A stretch of 64,000 nt of DNA. Origin: Channallabes apus. Its lineage: Eukaryota > Chordata > Actinopteri > Siluriformes > Clariidae. Each line of letters starts with the position of its first letter. Position 1 is the first letter of the stretch. Shown here piece by piece: positions 21,967 through 33,890 of the stretch. The translations under genes were made by a program, and so were the position numbers. The notes under the pieces were generated by a model. It saw nothing but the letters and a program-made list of their open reading frames with translations, was not told the DNA's origin and did no database searches. Location: positions 10,984,065 through 11,048,064 of the forward strand of contig CM060113.1 of the NCBI GenBank assembly GCA_030522415.1. The letters run 5' to 3'.

Positions 21967-22788
21967 GCGCCGGCACGTCGTCCTCGAAGCCGGGAGGCGG
22001 CGGCGCTCAGCGCCGGCATGTCGTCCTCGAAGCTGGGAGGCGGTGGCAGAGCGGATGCGAGGTTCGGTGGCTGCTGAATAGCTGACGCGCTGTCCTCGAA
22101 GCCTGGGGGAGGCGGAAGGAGAACGCTCTCCAGGTTCCACAGCGGCTGAAGAGCGGAAGCGATGTCCTCGTCGCCGTGCAGCAGCGCCGCGTAGTCCTCC
22201 ACACTGAGCAGAGGTGGCGCAGGTGGAGGAAACGCGTCCTCGTCGCCGTGCAGCAGCGGCGCATAGTCCTCCACGCTGAGCAGAGGTGGTGGAAACGCGT
22301 CCTCATCGCCGTACAGCAGCGGCGCTTAGTCCCCCCTGTCGGTCACAGGCAGTGGTGGAATGGGGAGCGCGTCGCCCGGATCCGAGAGAGGGAGAACTTC
22401 CGGGACTACAGCCTGGCTCTCCTCCTTGTGCTCCGCCCACTGCCTGTAGCACTTTCCCGTCTCTCCCTCGGTTGCTACACCTCTAAATGGTTTGCGCCGG
22501 TTGGCGAGCCTGCAGCCTTCCCAGCTCTGTCTCGCCATTCTCTCTCTTTCCGTCGTGCTGCCCTCCTCGGCGTACCTGCAGTCTTCCCAGCCTTGCCAGA
22601 CCTCTGTCACACCGTGCTCCTCGCTGTCCTCCAGCAAGTCCTCCTGCTCTTCCAGCAAGCTGTATTCCCAGCTCCGATACATCTCACTCTCACTGTCCTC
22701 CAGCCAGTCCGCCAGCTCGGGCGAGATTGTAGTAGTGCCCCCCCCAAAAATAGTTTAGGGGGAAATCCTCCGCCATGCCGTTTAAACG

Positions 22789-22798
22789 GTCTAGCTTT
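22789..22798 (-). promoter_or_regulatory. Self-type primer-binding site of the compact element
   Basis: AAAGCTAGAC on the minus strand begins one base after the 5' LTR boundary. It is the exact reverse complement of GTCTAGCTTT at 22984-22975 in the same LTR. Gap and length are nearly the same as in the 10.5-kb element (one base; 10 versus 11 nt). Confidence 0.75.
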
Positions 22799-22799
22799 C

Positions 22800-23127
22800 T
22801 GTCGGGTCTGTGTGCATGGCATGATCGCAGGAGGCGAACTGACGGTTCAATAAAGTCTTTTATTCACGTTCAAATACAAACAAAAGTAAATACACTCTTT
22901 CCGAGCACTTTGTCTTTATTTTTTAATAATAATAAACCAACACAAACCTAACAAAAGCAAGAATTACGGCAACAAAAGCTAGACGCCTGATCGAGCTAAA
23001 GTCAGGCTATTTATACAAAATAAATCTCATCAACAGGTGCAAACTGGGAAACAAACAAAAGACAAACTACAAACAAAACTCAAACCAAAATGAGCGATTT
23101 GGCGCCCTCTAGGGGTTAACCCTTACA
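22800..23127 (-). repeat. 5' LTR of the compact element
   Basis: 328 bp on the minus strand, TGTAAGG to CCCGACA. TATAAAT at 23015-23009 lies about 31 bp upstream of the GTCTAGCTTT word that matches the primer site. AATAAA signals follow. It lacks the hairpin-forming segment of the 3' LTR and has a rearranged inner end. Confidence 0.88.
23009..23015 (-). promoter_or_regulatory. TATA box of the compact element
   Basis: TATAAAT on the minus strand, about 31 bp before the predicted start at 22984. The same box is present in the 3' LTR. Confidence 0.65.
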
Positions 23128-23364
23128 AGAGGGAGCCACTTTCAGTTTAATTTTTAAAGCAGCCGGTGCCAAATGGAATCATAAATTAAGGTTAAGTGAG
23201 GTTTAATGTCTATTTATTCCATATTTTACTTCATTTACATATCTTACTGTAATGTTCTAATCTTAATAATGTTTTAATTGTTTATATACAAAAGTATGAT
23301 TATAGTGTTGGAAATTGATAATATTTTTGGAACAGAATATCTGCATTTACTATACATATGAATA

Positions 23365-23790
23365 GATAGATAAACTGATGACAAGATCATGGACCGTGGA
23401 CACCATTGCCCACATGGTGCAAAGGATTGCACATTCAGTCCAATTCCACAGAAAAGCTACTTTTGCACAAATCACTGAAAAGGTCACTGCTAGTCATGAT
23501 AGACAGGCACTAGAACACCCAGTGTCCCACACCCCACTGCACATGGGGTCTGGCAGGCAAAGAGGCCAAGACTGCTGATCCAGCTTTCAAACCTTCCAGA
23601 TCTCAATGTGATCAATCATCTATTTGATGTGTCAGATAAAACAAGTACGATCCATGGAACCCCCAGACTACAACCCACAGCACCCAACATAACTGCTATC
23701 AAAGTCCTGGTGACAGACACCACAGCACACTTCAGCTTGTAGAGTCTTTGCCCAACACCTACACAATACTTACCATAATATTTTGCAATT
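23365..23790 (+). pseudogene. Decayed Tc1-like transposase fragment
   Basis: Around 23590-23650 the sequence resembles a Tc1 C-terminus (NLPDLN..NHLFDV, with a VRSMEPP-like segment following). Around 23690-23750 it matches the ..CQ.PQHTF.L-type end of a fish Tc1 family. The N-terminal part is heavily mutated. No terminal repeats could be placed. Confidence 0.5.
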
Positions 23791-25048
23791 TAATGTAATG
23801 ACTGGTGTTTTTGTTTGTGCAATATTATGTCAAGTCCCATGCAAGCTATTTTTTTGTGCTTCAGCAAGGCACAGTGACTAAAGTAGAGCTTTACATGTTG
23901 ACTTCCAGTGAAGTGATGAACCCTTGTTCATTTGTTTCCTACACTGTTCACAGTTCACTTCCTATGGTCTGGAATGCTTAACATGGCAGTATACTTCTCA
24001 GGAAACAAACAGCTGATCAGAAAGAAGCCTAAATGAACATGAAACAGCTCATCTCCTGATTCCCCTGATTCCATCATTCAGCAAGATGGTGGAATAATGA
24101 GTAAGGTCATGCACTGTTCATATCCTTGTTGTTACTGGTGGTGACCAAACTGCTCTTCCAGTTACTATAGAAATGGCCAATCCATATTAAGAATGTCCAT
24201 GCAGAAGCTGAATGAATAAAGATTTATGAAGAGTAAAAACAGTAGTAGAAATACTTAGAAAATGTTTTAACTTCTTACTGTGTCAGAATTTACAGAAGGA
24301 TTGAGAGATTTGGAAGTAAGCTGTTCTATTATATTCTTGTGCATCATTACAAATTGCACCGTTTTAAATTTTATTTTTTAGAAATCTTGTTAGTTGGATT
24401 TAAATCTGTCTATTTTTCAGAGCAACATTCTGTAACAAAAAACATATAGTGAAACAAGAAAATAAACACAAAAACTGCATAAAAAGCTTACAATAACTAC
24501 AAATTTAATGCCAAGAACAAGCACAAATAAATGTTTTACTTAACCTTAAACATGGACTTAAATATATAAAAAAGGTGAAATTACATGGAAGCTGCAGTGT
24601 GTTGCAATATACGTTGATGGGGAGCCTGTAATTAGAAAAGAATAAGCTGCAGGTGTTTAGAATTCCAATAAGACAGATTCCTGTGTGTGTATGCGCGTGC
24701 ATGCTTATGGAGGAAAGGCTGTGTACTTTACTTTGATGTTTCTTCCTCTTTAATTGCCCTCGTCATCACCTGTACACTGCTTAGATCAATCCATTATCAT
24801 CATACACTTTGCAGGATCAGTCTGTAAATCCTCTTTATGGTTTTTGCGCATTTTATCTGCACTGCCAGACACCAGTTATGTTGCTGCAGCTAAGATAACC
24901 TACATGTATATAAACTATATCAAAAGTGTTTAAAACATTACTGGAGGGCCAGAGACCAGCAAAGTTTGTAATTCATCAATACTCAAACTTCACCTGGAAA
25001 TTTAAACAGAAAAATGAACTGTGCTGTATACTGGCCCTCCTCGACTGG
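23791..25048. other. Non-coding; one LTR-like scrap at 24598-24720
   Basis: Mostly unique sequence. The stretch AATAAGCTGCAGGTGTTTAG near 24640-24660 is shared with the LTR-like relic at 9.8 kb, so a fragment of the same element is likely here. A GTGTGTGTATGCGCGTGCAT run follows. Nothing else is recognised. Confidence 0.45.
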
Positions 25049-25743
25049 TGTAAGATCTTTGACTCTCAGTGCACCACAGACACGTGGCGAGATCTTATGG
25101 GAAAAGGGTAGTTTTATTAGGAAACATGAGAAAAGGAAGGTATTTTATAGAGAGAGGAAGTCACATAGTGAGTGTGCGAGAAGGTCCAGAGGCAGTGCCC
25201 AGCTGGCATGTGGGCCCTCAGCTGGTGGGTGACAGTGGCGGGCAGAGAGGCAGAGTCGACCCGGCAGTGGCTCCTGCAGTCCACTCAACGACTTCATCCC
25301 TCACAGTCGGGTGTGGCCGAGGACAGAGTTCGAACATGGATGCAGCCAACACCAGCTGCCACTCCTCCAGCAACTGCAGCAATGTTCCCTCATGGGGGGC
25401 ATTAACATCTATGTAGCGGCATTTTCCTCTTTAGCGGCTGGATCGCAACGGCTGGCTCTTGGCAAAGCTAAAAGTGCTATAGCAGCTCATATAGTCCTTT
25501 ATCTGCTGTCTAATGTGCAGCAATCAAACAGCAGTGCTTAGTCCACCCCCTTTGAAATCCTTGGGGTGCATGGCATCGTCCCGCTTGCATGGAACTCTAA
25601 GTTTAGCATCCACTACGCATTCTTCTTGCTCCTGAAATGCAGACCCTGAGCTACAGTAAGCTTCCTGCCTTGCTTTTATAGAGTGGGGCAAGCCAGAGAT
25701 CCATTAACAATCTAACCTGATCTAGAGGCCCCACCCCATTACA
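25049..25743 (-). repeat. Probable solo LTR (TGTAAT...TTACA type)
   Basis: The minus strand starts TGTAATGGGG at 25743 and ends GATCTTACA at 25049 (695 bp). It has TATAAAA at 25680-25674 and AATAAA near 25118. The last 70 bp, from AATAAAACTACCC through CATAAGATCTCGCC, match the end of the LTR at 53.0-53.5 kb (AATAAAATTACCC, CATAAGACCTCGCC). No internal region or clear target duplication is seen. The short open frames inside are not genes. Confidence 0.65.
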
Positions 25744-28621
25744 CATCTGCTGTGGAGTGTGGAGTGAGGAATGGTTGGAAAAAAAATATTTAGGTGAACA
25801 CCCATCACTGATTCATCTATGACACTTTAACCATTTAAACAACCCTGGGATACATAAAGCCAGGGTTGAAAAAGGACGAGACCACCAGGAAAGTTTTCAG
25901 AGTTTTCAGTGGATTTCAGTCTAGCACTGCATTAATTTATCTTGAAGCTCTTGTATTGATCATGGGAGAGTTCAACTGCAAAAAGTCTTCTCCAGTACAG
26001 TACAAAAAAAATCCATTGAGGAATAAACCTGATCATTCAGTATATTCAAGTAGTCAGCTGATCTAATTTTTGGGGTACATAACATTGCAACTTTGGACCA
26101 TAACACTGCCACCACATGTTTGCATGGTAGGCAGGCATGATGGGTGAATCGCTTCATTTACCCCTCTCCTACCCTAAAGCACCTAACAATCTGGAACACA
26201 GTTCATCTGGACTTATCAGATCATATGACCTTTTTCCAATGCTCCACACTACATTCTTTATCCCTAACAAATTCCCGGAAATATCCCGAAGACCTTTTTT
26301 CATTAACTGGTAAGTGGTTTTTGTTAACGCCACATGTGTCACAATCCCTTGAGATTTCTTTACGTAGTGCATGTGTAAATCCTCTTACTTTCATTAATAA
26401 ACATAGTTGATAGTTCTACTTTCTTTATAAGATTTGATGTCAATATTGTAATAGTTTCCCTAACTAATCTCTTAAGTTGTTTTCTTGAGGCAGGAGAATA
26501 ATTAGTCACTTCTGAAACAGAGTAACTGCCATCACCACAGAATGTCTTCTGACATGATTGTTTAAAAATGAGATATTCACATTTAGGGTTAAATAACTTG
26601 TTACCAGCTGAACTATGAAATAACTGCAGCAATATCAGCAATATATTTTTGGCTGTACAGTGTATGTTAACCAGTAACTGGTAACATGTAACCAGATGCA
26701 AGTTGGAATGCAGTTCCTTGGTGCATTCCAAAAGTACATCTGCCCGTGGTAATCAACTTAATGAGGATGAATGTAAGAACAAAGGTTCTTTTCTAGGCTA
26801 GAAACAGATCAGACAGATCTAGACTTGTTTATCATCAACACTTGTGAAATTATTCCTCATGCTTCCAGAACCACGCTTTCACAGTTTGAGCCTGATTAAT
26901 CTTTGTCATTCTGGAATATGTCCATGCCACTAGGGAAGAAAAAAATCAATTGATGGACTAACGTTCAATACATTCCACTGACTTTTTTTTAATGCCTCAT
27001 AATGTTGCTATGCTTAGAGTGGATCAATTGAAGCAACACACTACATAACACTGAATTGGCACCATTTGGGATCATGATTTTGTTCTACTTTGAAGATTCT
27101 TCCAAACACATTTCTTACAAGAAATGCTGACAGTTTCCCAGGATCGTAAGGAGTTTTAATAATGCATTGGGAAGTTTAAAATATCAGTAATTTTAGCTTT
27201 ATTTTTACTTATTGCAAAATAGCTGTTAAGAAATAGCTGTTAAGAAAATAACCATTAAGTAATTAGAGGCTACTCACTATAATGCCAAAGAAATGTTGGC
27301 AGATTAAACCTATTGATCACTATAGTAAACTACAAAGTAAAGATCTGATCAAAGACTCATAAGTATGTGCTTATTTACATCCAAATGTTGTTTTTAGCCA
27401 CACAATTTATTAGGTATTTGATGATGGTGGTAGTATTAACTGTAGTAGTAGTAGTAGATAGACTAGTCCACACTAAACATCCTTGATTTAAAAAAAAAAC
27501 ATGACAAAAGAGTAGTACAATAAAAACAGAATAAGGATATTGAATGGATTTGAATTGTGCATCAAACAGGAACATCAAAGTCAAGTTCAAGAGAAACTCA
27601 TCAAAAGAGAGTCAGAGAGGAATGGTCTCTCATATAAAACAAAGTACTCCAAATATGACCACTCTAGCTTTTTAGGTAATTTGACAATTACGCTATGACT
27701 ACAGCCCAGAAGCTAGAAGCTATACAAACCATCACTTTCTATATGCTTCATGTATACTGTATTTTCATATTAATAAGCCCATCAAACTCCAGTATGCATC
27801 AATGGTTATCCATCTTACTTAGACTTACTTACACTTGGTTCCTCCTGCCCTGTTCTGTGCATTGTGTGGCAAGGTTTTCTCCAGCGTGAGAAGTCAAGCC
27901 AGTTTTCTACAATGAAATAGTGTTCTTACCCCTCCAAGTTCCAATCTTGGTTTGTATCTTTGCTCCGAAGAACCGGCCACACGGTTTTTGGGTGCTAGCC
28001 TGACGCCTAACCCTCTTCCTTTTGCAGCCGAGCTTGGGACCGTTCATGGCGGAGTAGATTACCCAGATTAACACCCTTTCAAAATGATTATAGTTTCCCT
28101 CAGTTTCCATCTTCCTTTTTTTACGTCTGTTACACTGAACTTTTATAAGTGTCTTGTTTGCTTTTTATAAGTGGAGTTTGTTACTTTTGATAACTTCTTC
28201 CTCAATGGTCATGTTCTGTGAGTCATAGTGGAATGGAGCGCAATGCATAATGCACACATTTTCCTTCATCAGTGTACTGTATATGGTGGTTTGTCTAACA
28301 CTTAATTAAGTTTTTTACTGACAGTGAATGTTGAGGTACATAAAATACATGGGCAGGGTTACAAATAACAGCTTAGAAATGTTTTTTTCAAGGTTTTCAG
28401 AGGGAAACACTCTAGGGTAAATGAATGTAGCTATTTTTAGTATTCTGCACATTGTGTGAAATTTACTAAATATATATTGTATAGACATTGTATAAAAATA
28501 CATACAGTATCATGTATACTTCACTATACTATATAATAATTAGCATTGACGGTTAAAGAGTTTTAGATAATTAAAAGAGTAATGGTACAAATAAGCTTTA
28601 ATGTAAATCAATGATATTACT
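25744..28621. other. Non-coding, mostly unique
   Basis: No coherent coding potential. The segment 27930-28080 is richer in G+C than its flanks and may be a repeat fragment, but I cannot name it. A (GTA)n run lies at 27441-27456. Confidence 0.45.
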
Positions 28622-28930
28622 CAAGTCAAGTAGGCTTTATTGTCACTTAAACCATATACAGTTAGTAGACCGTGAAACGAAACAACATTCCTCTAGGACC
28701 AAGGTGCTATGTACATGCAACATAAATTACCAACATAAATTAACAAAAAACTAACTAGCTAACTTAGAGACCTATGACTAGCTGGGACAAGACAGATTGA
28801 CATTTTAAGTTAACAGGGAACTATCAACGTTTTTATACAAAAGAGACAACAGAAAGTGCATGTGCAAATGTGCAAACAAGAACGACAAACTGACAATGCA
28901 ACAAACATGACATTACAATACTTTTATTAC
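28622..28930 (-). repeat. 3' tail of a non-LTR retroelement
   Basis: Read on the minus strand, the region near 28650-28625 gives TGACAATAAAGCCTACTTGA followed by an ACTTG-type tail. Further upstream is TTTCGTTTCACGGTC. This tail type is common to fish LINEs and parasitic SINEs. The family is uncertain and the upstream limit approximate. Confidence 0.5.
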
Positions 28931-29180
28931 AATTATTATTTTAGGTTGAAGCCTACGTACATTCTACCTATCTTTCTGTATGGCAGAATGCTCTGCCTAA
29001 CTTGTTAATACAAAGAAATAAAATTTTGCAAGGTTGAGTATATTTTGCCTTGTTTACGCTGAGTTGGACAGACATAAGAACAGACAGAGAAAAAAAATCT
29101 CTTTCAAAGTCTAATAGACTGTTCGGCCTTGTGGAGCTTTCCAGTTTTGCACTATAACTTTGTGGAAAAAAATATTTATT

Positions 29181-29252
<72 letters not shown>

Positions 29253-32200
29253 TATTTTTTTATTAATTAATTTATTTATTATTTTTCTCAGTGCACTGGA
29301 CTGCTGAAACTACAATGGTTTGTTTATGTTTGGGTGTTTTGCCTTAGAGATGAACAAGATTCTGCCTTAGCGTGTTGCTGGGTTTGAAAGATCCAGGTAC
29401 AGTACTGTATGTTCTGTTTGTTCAAACTCCTGAGGTTTTCTGACACTCCATTAAAATATGGAATGACAATGTTGTTCCATTTATTGTACTTTTATTCTCT
29501 ATCTCTTGTGGAAGTGCTTCAACTATAAACCTCTTTGTGGATTTGATAAAAGCCAAGTTTGAATAGTTACAGGTTTTAAGTAATGTTTGTGCTTGAGCTA
29601 TGATTACTTCCATTTGTGCTCCAGAGGGTGGCGAGTGTCAAATAGTAAATATTAATACTGTATGTGTATGTTTACTGTATTGATGGAACAATCGTCAACA
29701 TATTGTCAAATGATCAAACGATTTTCTGTGCATTTCCAATGATCCATTATTTAAAAAAGCAAGAAGTTTTAAAATATACCATAATGCATATTTTTTATTT
29801 ATTTATTTTCTGCATACTTGGATGACTGCTGTGTAGCATAAATATGCATGCATATATTGCAATAACTGAACATGCTCACAACACAGTTTTTTTATGACTA
29901 GCTGGAACTAGACTTATAGCCATGTGGCTAATCAAGAAAGAAAGGGATTAGATTTGTTCTAAATACACTATAACTTTGAAGGATATCAACTTGATATAGA
30001 TATAGCTCAGTGGGACTGAAGAAGCTTTATATGACTTTCAGTAGAACAGCTCATCCAGGGAACACAGGTCAATAGGAAAGTAATCATCTTTGTCAGAGGT
30101 CAGCATGCCACTACACACGCTGTTCTTACCTTCCACCCGCTCCTTATGAATGCATTACCAGATCAAGTAGGTAAGCCATTGTGACGCCATTGGAAAGCTG
30201 GCTGAACAGAGGAGGAGGTGGTGGAGGAGAAAGTGGAGAGGAAGGTAAGATGCATTTTTGCATGGAACGCGGGTTGTGGAATTTGGATCCAATAACTCAT
30301 GTTGTCCTCATGTTACAGGAGACACACTTCAGTGTTGGCGCGCAGAGCAGGAAAAAATTATGACATTGTTTTTGTAAGTTGTAAGTATCAGTATTGTAAT
30401 TTACTATACGTAGCACAATTCCGATTTGTTTTTGATTGACATATTTAAAAAAACTAATCAAAGAAGAATTGTTCTGCATGGTTGAACCAATTATTAACCA
30501 ATCTTCAATTGGTTTACTCAAACAAATTATTGATTGTGACATGGTTACCAACTCCCATTACTAGTTTACTATATAATTCCGTCTTCTTCAATGTGTATTC
30601 CACAATTCAGGTATCCTGTAACACCCTTCTGTGTGAACCTGATGTTACTGTTAAGAACATTGATGAGTGTGATGAAAGTTTCGACCTCCTGTGCTTTAAT
30701 TTGGTGTCATCCATATACAGTGGCTGGGTGTAATTTGTGTAAACAAGTGCAGGTCTCCCTTTTCCCATTAAAAGACTGGACACAATAGGTGACACAGATG
30801 AACCCATGGCATTGTGTGTTTGTGTCTGTTAAAAACCCTATTGTACTGTGCTTGAAGTAAATGATACTCAGACACAGATTGATCATTCATCAGTTTTTCT
30901 TTTTTTTTTTTTTGGATACAGTACATATTCTCTAGAGGCTCATGACAGATGATAGAATAATTGTCTCCTCATGGCCTCAACCTTACAACATCAAGGAACT
31001 GCTAAGACTGCTAGGTTTTTCACAAATTCCACTTAAGCATTTTGTTCAGTGGCTGCTCAGAGAAACGCCTCCAAAGCCCTAAGTAAAATGAATTAGCCAC
31101 TAGTGCATTCAATACCCGCAAGGGCAAGTTTAGTATTCTTTATTATTATCACCCAGATCCACCCTTACCATTTGTGGAAGCAGCTGATGCATCAGAGAAT
31201 AACATCCTGTCACAGTGACATGCCTACCCTCCAAGCTTATTCTCTTGTGTATACAGTTGTATTATTGGAAGCTCAACCCAGCAGAGAAAAATAAATATAT
31301 ATTCTAATTTGCACAGATGCTTAAACAACGCATCAAGCAAGATGCATCTTATTTATTATTCACATTGGATTATATCTGACATTCCAACCTAGATCTAAGA
31401 CAAATGCCCTTACTACTTTTTTTCCCATCCTAAACAATCCATTCTCTCTTCCAGATGCATAATTGCTGCAACATCATTTTATTGAATCTTTACTGATTGA
31501 AGTGCCCCAAAGAAGGTCTTCATCCTACACTCTATAAAAGAGCAGTTGATCCAGTGGGTACATGCTTTGAATAATGATGTACTGACATAATAAGGACATT
31601 CATTAATAATGATGTACTGCTGTTTAATCCTGTCAAGTATGTGTGTGATCTAGTGATTTCTCAGAGCACTTGCCTATTTCTGTACATCCTGGGTCCAATA
31701 TATGAATTTCCATAATGGCTTTTATTGACCCATTGCAGACATGTGACTACCTTGACATCAGCCACAATAGCAGATGGCAGAAGTACCACTAACTGACATC
31801 AGGTTACTATATATTTCCATTTATAATTGTGTTGAATTTGTATTTTGGAGCTGAAAAAATAACAGTAAAAATTTCCTGTTTACCTACCTGAGTAATCTGA
31901 TGTTAAAATATCAGATAACATAGATAAAAAAAGTAACCTAGAAATTGATAGCTTTGTTCAACTAAATATTTTCATATGCAGTATCTGTCTCATCACAATT
32001 TTTAGAACACTTATGACATGGAGTTATGCTTATACAATTCTGTTATGCTGGATATTTCAGCACTCATGGTACAGTATACTTCTTGTCCAATTGGATTATT
32101 CGGCCAGAACTAACTGCCATATAAAAGAAAATATAAAACTAATTTTTACAAAATATACACAGTAAACATATTAATGTATCAAATATACAAATGTTTCAAC

Positions 32201-33261
32201 AAAATAAAGGATAACAATAATTGACAACAGTAGTAAGGTGCAATGTACAAGCAACATGCTAGTATAAGTATTATTTTGTATTTAATTACGCATTAATATG
32301 AATTTGTCAATAAAAATACTGTGACCTTAATTTTTTTGACCTTAAGATTTTTATTTAAACACCAATATTTTCGTGTTGGAAAAAAACATGCAGTAAGTCT
32401 ACAGTGAAACATTATTTAAAGGCAGCATACATTATAATATGAATGGTCTCATGACTCATCTGGGATCTTTTTCACCTCTATTTTTATCTTACTGTGTGCA
32501 ATTTTAATAGCATTTTAAAAGATATAATAATGAAATAAAAATAAAATAGAAAATCATGTCTAAGGACTGCATACTCACTACAAATTCTACTCATTAGCAC
32601 ATTGAATTTATGTGTAGATAAAGCTTCCTTGCTTTGAGCTGCTTCTAGAATTTACACTTTGTTGAGGGGTAATCCATGACTATTATAATTGCGACCCCTT
32701 ATGACTATCAAATTCATATATATTCATATATTTATAGTATCATACTGTATATACTTACAGCAGATGATATCAAAAAAGCACCATGTAGTCACTGCACTAC
32801 AGTGCTCATTAGGTGCTCATTAGGTGCTCATTAGTCCCTGAGAGTCATGCACTATGCCCTAAATCACACTATTAGTTTTGTGATTTGTTTCTGATTGGTT
32901 GGTCGAAAGAAGTTCTGGATATTGGGATCATGTTTTTCTTGCATGTGTTGTTGCTATCATGTGTTAGCTTTAGCAATTAGCTCTAATCCATATCAGCATG
33001 CATAGTTTATCTTAATTTTCTACATCCTGTTCCCTATTTGCTTTGTGTTTCATATAATAACATCATTTACTTTTATTTATTTGGCAGATGATCTTATTCA
33101 GACTTACAAAAGTCCTTTGAAGTTTCCATTATTGGATAGATCCTTACATCAATGACTAGGTTACTAACTAAGAAACATGTTAAAACCATGTGGTTTGATT
33201 ATATTGAGTCTGAGAATCTGATATCCTGAGCTTCCAGTAATCCAGACCCCCCTCTGCCCTC
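28931..33261. other. Non-coding, AT-rich, with microsatellites
   Basis: Contains a (TTA)n tract at about 29176-29262, a T-run at 30897-30914 and three perfect 11-bp copies of GTGCTCATTAG at 32802-32834. A scrap reading LMLQETHF near 30310-30330 resembles a LINE endonuclease motif but is too short to call. No gene is recognised. Confidence 0.45.
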
Positions 33262-33441
33262 TGGACCTGTCTTCCTTGCCACCATCGCCCTCGGCTTGCT
33301 CATCAGGGACAATCTAGTCATTTTGATTTATACTTATTCACATTTCATGCAAACTTCCATAATTTCTTTTAATTGTGTAAAGCTGCTTTGTGAAAATGAC
33401 AACTGTTAAAAGCGTTATACAAATACATTTTAATTGAATAT
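33262..33441 (+). repeat. L2-type LINE 3' end
   Basis: CTTCCTTGCCACCATCGCCC, GGCTTGCTCATCAGGGACAA and AAAGCTGCTTTGTGAAAATG followed by TTAATTGAAT match, with divergence, the 3' UTR of the L2 copy at 36.2 kb (minus strand there). A truncated insertion of the same lineage. Confidence 0.75.
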
Positions 33442-33679
33442 TAATTGCAGTAAGAAAAGTGCAAAAAAGTGCAAAAACAGAACAGCCATGGTCATTTGTA
33501 GTTACATGAATCAATGATGTTAAGAATTAAATAAATGACTAGCTACAACAGAGTACTTTTGGTAATATAACATAGTCTACTTAAGCTACAATTTTAAGTT
33601 TTGAGCTTAGCCAAGGAGGCTGCTTTATGAGGTGTAGTCACATAACTCCAGCCAACACACTATTCACCAGGAAATGAAC

Positions 33680-33890
33680 AAGTTGAGCTTTAGAGAACAT
33701 TTCCAGGCATAGATCAATGAGGTGAACTTCACAGCCCAGCGCCAGGTGGAGGTCAAAGAGGCGACCTCTACATTCGAGCTCTAGGTGGAGGTCAATAAAG
33801 GGTTCTCCACAATCGACCTCCAGGTAGAGAGTAATGATGTGACCTTCAAAGCCCAGCTGCAGATGGAGGTCAACAAGGTGCCTTTTTGCC
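33680..33890 (+). repeat. Decayed 39-bp coding-like minisatellite
   Basis: About five diverged units of 39 bp, each ending in a variant of CAGGTGGAGGTCAA. In one frame they read as 13-residue units (FTAQRQVEVKE, FEL-VEVNKG, IDLQVESND, FKAQLQMEVNK) with a stop codon in one or two of them. This suggests a fragment of a dead gene or element with heptad-like repeats. The source protein is unknown. Confidence 0.55.

Larger units (their letters stand above)
21519..22776 (-). pseudogene. Unknown acidic, Pro/Ala/Ser-rich repeat protein of the compact LTR element
   Basis: I do not recognise this protein. The likely start is the ATG at 22776, just inside the primer site, and the end is the TGA at 21519-21521 inside the 3' LTR, about 419 codons. 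Two lesions are seen: a G8 tract (22738-22745) where one extra G shifts the frame, and a TAA at 22326-22328. Open pieces are 22682-22326 and 22274-21519, both in one frame. Order: an acidic, Trp/Glu-rich N-terminus; three copies of a VEDYAALLHGDED motif with Pro-rich spacers (22160-22330); PPPPGFED/PPPPSFED motifs; then a 9-residue array of the EHVSSSAAA type. No enzyme motif or zinc finger is visible. Confidence 0.75.
21178..23127 (-). mobile_element. Compact non-autonomous LTR retrotransposon, 1.95 kb, with unknown ORF
   Basis: A complete unit bounded by a 5-bp target duplication, AGAGG (21173-21177 and 23128-23132). On the minus strand it reads TGTAAGG...TGACA. 5' LTR 22800-23127, self-priming site 22789-22798, one ORF across the whole interior, polypurine tract 21568-21579, 3' LTR 21178-21567. 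No protease, RT, RNase H, integrase or zinc knuckle is encoded. It would need enzymes supplied in trans. It belongs to the same priming class as the 10.5-kb element, but its LTR sequence is different. Confidence 0.9.

Noticed and set aside
21529..22853. Plus-strand open frames of 182, 134 and 225 codons across the compact element
   Set aside because: They are antisense to the ORF fixed by the polypurine tract and LTR orientation. Their repeats mirror the 27-bp array.
25069..25541. Overlapping open frames of 72-115 codons near 25.0-25.5 kb
   Set aside because: They lie in a GC-richer solo LTR, in three competing frames without motifs.
30181..30363. Possible LINE endonuclease motif (LMLQETHF)
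   Set aside because: Only one short motif, no neighbouring endonuclease residues and no repeat structure.
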